Positions 60,006 through 64,000 of a stretch of DNA of 64,000 nucleotides are shown here, piece by piece. Where the stretch lies: contig JABELC010000008.1 in NCBI GenBank assembly GCA_028455995.1, forward strand, positions 805,501 to 869,500, given 5' to 3'. The notes beneath the pieces were generated by a model, which worked only from the letters and a program-made list of their open reading frames with translations, ran no database searches and was not told where the DNA came from. Position numbers and translations under genes: made by a program. Position 1 is the first letter of the stretch. Every line of letters begins with the position of its first letter. This DNA is from Scleromitrula shiraiana. Taxonomy: Eukaryota > Ascomycota > Leotiomycetes > Helotiales > Sclerotiniaceae.

Positions 60006-61855
60006 TCATAATTCTTCATCCTCGTCGACCTTCATTGCTGGCTCTGGGAGTGGAGTTTGGGCTGCCTCAGCAGCAGCTACAACGTCTAAGCCGGTGCCAA
60101 ATGCCGCGCCTAATCGTTTCTGCAAAGAATCGGTATCACCATGTAGACTGGCTCTGTGTTTCTTCAGAGGACTGCCCACAAAGTTGTCATCGGTTAAGCT
60201 CTTGCCGAAGACATTGCTTGGTAACGTTGGGGGATTTCCGGTTTCATTAGAAGGTGTAGCAGTAGCAGAACCGACTCCTGTTGAAGAAGATCTACTTTGA
60301 TTTGTATTCAGTTTGTCGACTGAATGTTGACGTTTTAACTAGAGAGGTCATTAGGATGCTTGTAAAACAAAATCAATGGAACCAGCATACCTTAATACGT
60401 CCGACGCCATCTGCCAATTCTCCTTGGAACTTTGCCTCTTCAGGACTCAGTAGAGTCTTGACATCCTTGTCCTCTACTTCTTCCATTTTCACAGCACCAT
60501 CATCGTCGTCCTCATCATCGTCACTATCTTCCATCATACCACCGGCACTGCCATTACTCTTCTTTCTCGATTTGTTTCGCTTCGAGGAGGAGTCGTTATC
60601 TCTAAATGCTGAAAACCCAACCGTTCCACCGGATTTCAGGGGCGCCAAGTTTGAGAAATCCAATTGTCGTGATCGTCTCTTGGTAGCACTGTTGGTTGGC
60701 TTTTGTTGCTTAGAGTTTGGTAAAAGGCCCATCTTTTGTAATTGACCTAATGCCAATGATTAGTATGTTAAAGTGTAAATTTTGTGTACATAGGTACTTA
60801 CGTTCACCTCGATAGAAGAATGTAAAAACAGCAAAGGGCTTATCAGGTCCATCTATACCAGTAACTGTTTGGGTGCTGATTGATTTCGGATCCAAAGTCT
60901 TTGGCTTTGCAAAACTTGTGGTGTGATCAACATCCCCCTCTCCCTCGGCGCCATCGCCTTTCTCTCCCTCCTCATCATCATCGTGTGCGTCAAATTGTGG
61001 AGAGTATTCGCCGCGTTTGATTTCACCGGATGCCAGTACTCGAAACATGGCAACCTTAATCTGTCCAGCGGCCTCCGGCCATTCTTCATCATCTGAATCA
61101 GAGCTGAAATCTTCATCATCTGTTACTTTTTCGACGGGCGATTGCTCATCTGATCCGTATCTTAGTACTTCCCGTGCGGTTGATCTCTTTCTGGGTGTCG
61201 TCATCATAGATTCAAGGTCGTCGTCACTGCCGTTCTCTTCCTTTCTACGTCTACGGCGTTTTTCGAACTTTTGTCTACGCTTCTCAATTCTTGCAGCAGC
61301 ATCCTGTCCGTCCAAGTCCAGTCCATTCAGCCATCGCTCCAAACCGACTTCGCGAAACAAGAATTCTCGTTCAGCCAAACCCCCACCTTCAGAATCTGGT
61401 ACTTGAACCCATCGAGAATTTACCCATGTTTCTTCACTGGGGCGTAAAAGTGTAGCAACTTCTTCTTTGGCTCGCCCATCAAAATAGATGTATGCTGCTA
61501 TTGTTTCATTTTCGGACTTGGTGATCGGTATGTATGGACCGACTTGACCACTAAAGTTTGCCTTTTCGCCAAGGCCAGGGAGACCTGCAACAGTTTGAGG
61601 CTGAGGATGAGGGTTGTCTAGACTAGGTTTGGGTGTGCTGTAAGGTATCGATAGACCAGGTGTCAATAGAGTGATAGATATAGCAAATTTGGCAGGTTCA
61701 GGTTTATTAGAAGTCGAATCCCGGGGCACTTTTGGTTGTGGGACTGGTATGAATGTGTTGATACGACTGTATTTAGATTGACGATTGATACCAAATTCAG
61801 GCAATGGTGCTCCTTCAGCATGAACACTGACAGCAATACCTTTGAAACAAGGCAT
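60006..61855 (-). CDS. Acidic, probably nuclear fungal protein, DUF7918-like
   Basis: Exons 61855-60802, 60746-60391 and 60338-60006 give 580 aa; both introns are GT-AG and keep phase. The N-terminal 150 residues look globular: KGIAVSVHAEGAPLPEFGI, a surface-type beta segment, and a GPYIPITKSENETIAAYIYFDG block. These resemble the fungal DUF7918 group, which I recall only loosely. The middle is highly charged with a likely bipartite nuclear signal (KRRQKFEKRRRRRK). Acidic runs follow (DDEDFSSDSDDEEWPE, DDDEEGEKG), then FAVFTFFYRGERQLQKMGLL. The third exon is basic/Ser-rich with a possible SPLKK site and ends in an acidic tail. Function is unknown; chromatin or transcription association is only an inference from composition. 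Confidence 0.72.
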
Positions 61856-64000
61856 TATACCTTACCAATATGCCGTGGCAGACAGAGCTGCACAGCGTTG
61901 ACTTGATTTTGGTGGGATCGTAGATTATTTGAAGAAGTCGAAGGGTTGAGCTCTCGTAGCTCCGTTCGTCAAAGAGAGGCTGAATATGCTAGGAACTAGC
62001 GAGTTGTAATGACAAGGAGCCTTATGTAGCAATTCGGTAGTAGCCAAAAAAAAGTACTACTAAAGCTGTGTAAGCAAACGATTGTTTTTCTGGTGTTTCT
62101 AGCACTTTAAGCTTCTCAGAGTTAGGAAAGCAATTCGAGTTATAAAAGAGAAGAGTTTTTGAAGGATACGGTGGTTGTGATATGGTTGGAAGATGATGTG
62201 TGACACGCACACACTAAAATAAAATATACCTAATGTAGCCTGTAGGTGACTTAAGAGAATTATGATTTATAAATATTTTTAATATTCATTTTCTAGAAAA
62301 ATAATGGATGTTCCGGAAATTGAGAGATAACAATGTCTTTTACTAGGAGAGGAGATGAGACTAGATTTGACGGGACTTTGACTTGACTTGATTTATTACA
62401 GTAATCTGAAATGTTCTGACTTTCTTGGTGATAAATTTGTAAACAGATATCTTGAGGAATAATCTACATACAACACAGAATGAGAGTATGGGCTTATAAG
62501 TATAATAATAAGTGTACTTATCAAAAAATGAACCTTGAATGAATGAGGGGCATAGTAGAGTTATTATTATTACTTATCTTTTTTTGGTCCATGCCATGCC
62601 ATGTCATTCGAAAGAGAAAAAAAAAAGTCTCAAGTTGTTGTCATGATATGTTGAATGTGTGGGAATGAAGACCAAATCATACACCGCTCAAGAATACTCG
62701 AGTAATCTTCTTTAAAACAACAAAATAACAAAATAACAAAATATCCAGCTCTGAAATGGCAATTCTGTTCGCTTTAGATTTATTACCTATGTTTCCCAGG
62801 GAATTTCAAGGTTTCCAAAGTTATGATAGCTACAATCGGGGATACCTCCACTATGGTCTTTGGCCTACGATCTATGCCCTCGAGTTGACAAAATTGTGAT
62901 AGCTACACATATAAATAGATAGTTAATTCACTTAAGACGCTCATGATTCGCAATTTAAGTCCATCATCGAGGGGTAACTTATAGTGATGATTCAGATATT
63001 AAAGTAAGCCCTAAAGACTTGGAGCTTTAGAAGTAATTCAAATGTTTATTATCTCAATACCAAATCCAAACTTAAGAATTATGTCTACATAAAATACATA
63101 GAATACAATGACTGAATGCCTCAATTCATTCAGTGGTAGCCTTCTCTTTTGGTCTAATTTCTTGAGGTATGCAACAATGTGAATGTCATCCAAGATCCTT
63201 GTTTCTCAAGGAACCTCGTCCTTCGACCCAAATGTACCTTACCTATATGTAGGTAGATATCGAAAGCAGGTAGGGTTGCCTACAGAGGCAAGTTATATAT
63301 TGGTTCCAAAGTTTTTTCCTAAAAAGATCTTCAAAGGTATTAGCCTGGTTCATGAAATTGGTGACAATAATAATGAACAATAAATATTTGAATAAAATCA
63401 GACTGTTGAGCTTGATAATTGATTGAATCAACATGGTTATTCTGTTGGCCGTTCTTAATGGAAGTAGTTTGTCATCATATAAAGAGGAAAGAATACTATC
63501 GAGTATCTGCGAAGTGCTATACAGCAAAGGAAAAAAAAACATACCATCAATGTATATTTCTGCTGGTGACGAGTAGTTAGTGGAAAAGATTATGCAAGAA
63601 CTGCGACAAAGGCAGTCGATACCAAGTTCATAATGATAAGACAAGTAAAGCCGCAAATATAATACAATGCTCTTATTGTCGGTCTTATTACAACATTTTC
63701 AAAGTTGTTGTTATTGTTGTCGGGTTGTAAAAATAATATGTAAGTTGGAAAGAGTAAAGAGAGAAGTTGAAGTGGTTTTGAAATATTTTTTTTGGCGGGT
63801 CATTTGGCGACTAAGCTAATTCATTTATGGTTAGGCTAATTCCAGCCCAAAAGCTGCGTGGTTTCCAGGCTATCAAAATCGCCGGGCCAAAACCCCTCTA
63901 TAATTTCCCCTCCACCCTCCAAACTTTCAGTAAACCAACACAACAAGACAAAACAAAAACAATCCATTTTCTGAATAATTTCCTCGAGAAAACTCCTCGA
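61856..64000. other. Intergenic region to the end of the window
   Basis: About 2.1 kb with no supported gene on either strand. Homopolymer runs and AT-rich tracts are frequent. The last 100 bp (CT-rich, then CAACACAACAAGACAAAACAAAAAC) resemble a promoter/leader, so a plus-strand gene may begin just outside the window. Confidence 0.45.

Noticed and set aside
1..64000. Secondary-metabolite cluster, CRISPR array or viral insertion
   Set aside because: No backbone synthase, repeat-spacer pattern, integrase, transposase, reverse transcriptase or viral gene was seen. The genes are mostly unrelated housekeeping functions.

Overview
The window looks like nuclear DNA of a filamentous ascomycete. The protein families, the short GT-AG introns (about 45-120 nt) with CTAAC-type branch sites, AT-rich intergenic DNA, a chitin deacetylase carrying CBM18 domains and a Zn(II)2Cys6 regulator all fit. 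A Leotiomycete of the Botrytis/Sclerotinia type is my best guess, but that is an impression from protein similarity and not a search result. All gene models were built by hand from the six-frame translation, splice-site consensus and remembered family conservation; exon limits are given in each entry.

Layout. 1-4 kb: mitochondrial ribosomal protein uL2m, then a 7-bp minisatellite and an ATCC microsatellite. 4.3-7.3 kb: seven-exon Zn2Cys6 transcription factor (-). 8.5-13.5 kb: divergent pair THO-complex WD40 protein Tex1/THOC3 (-) and Ric1 (+). 14.2-15.7 kb: casein kinase 2 beta subunit with one unusually long intron. 16.6-18 kb: chitin deacetylase (-). 19.4-21.3 kb: F-box protein. 21.8-22.6 kb: small secreted, probably GPI-anchored protein (-). 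23.3-24.4 kb: aldo-keto reductase (-). 25-26 kb: decayed AdipoR/Izh-type membrane receptor (-). 28.7-31 kb: Arg/Ser-rich protein of the DUF3824 type. 31-35.7 kb: no protein gene, but an intron-containing U3 snoRNA gene. 35.7-36.2 kb: tail of a decayed MFS transporter (-). 39.5-40.9 kb: seipin (-). 41.6-45.1 kb: F-BAR/SH3 cytokinesis protein (-). 46.8-53.5 kb: NOT1, scaffold of CCR4-NOT. 54.3-55.9 kb: Impact/UPF0029-domain protein (-). 56-59.4 kb: a decayed zone with a diverged direct duplication, a palindromic TA-flanked MITE and a beta-lactamase-fold hydrolase pseudogene (-). 60-61.9 kb: acidic nuclear-looking protein of uncertain family (-). The remaining end is intergenic.

Most genes are housekeeping: mitochondrial translation, mRNA export (THO), mRNA decay (CCR4-NOT), rRNA processing (U3), Golgi traffic (Ric1-Rgp1/Ypt6), CK2 signalling, lipid droplets (seipin) and septation (F-BAR). 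They do not form a biosynthetic cluster or an operon-like unit. No CRISPR, phage-like or new defence system was seen. The strongest non-routine observations are the split U3 snoRNA gene, the MITE with transition-dominated arm divergence, and two multi-lesion pseudogenes.
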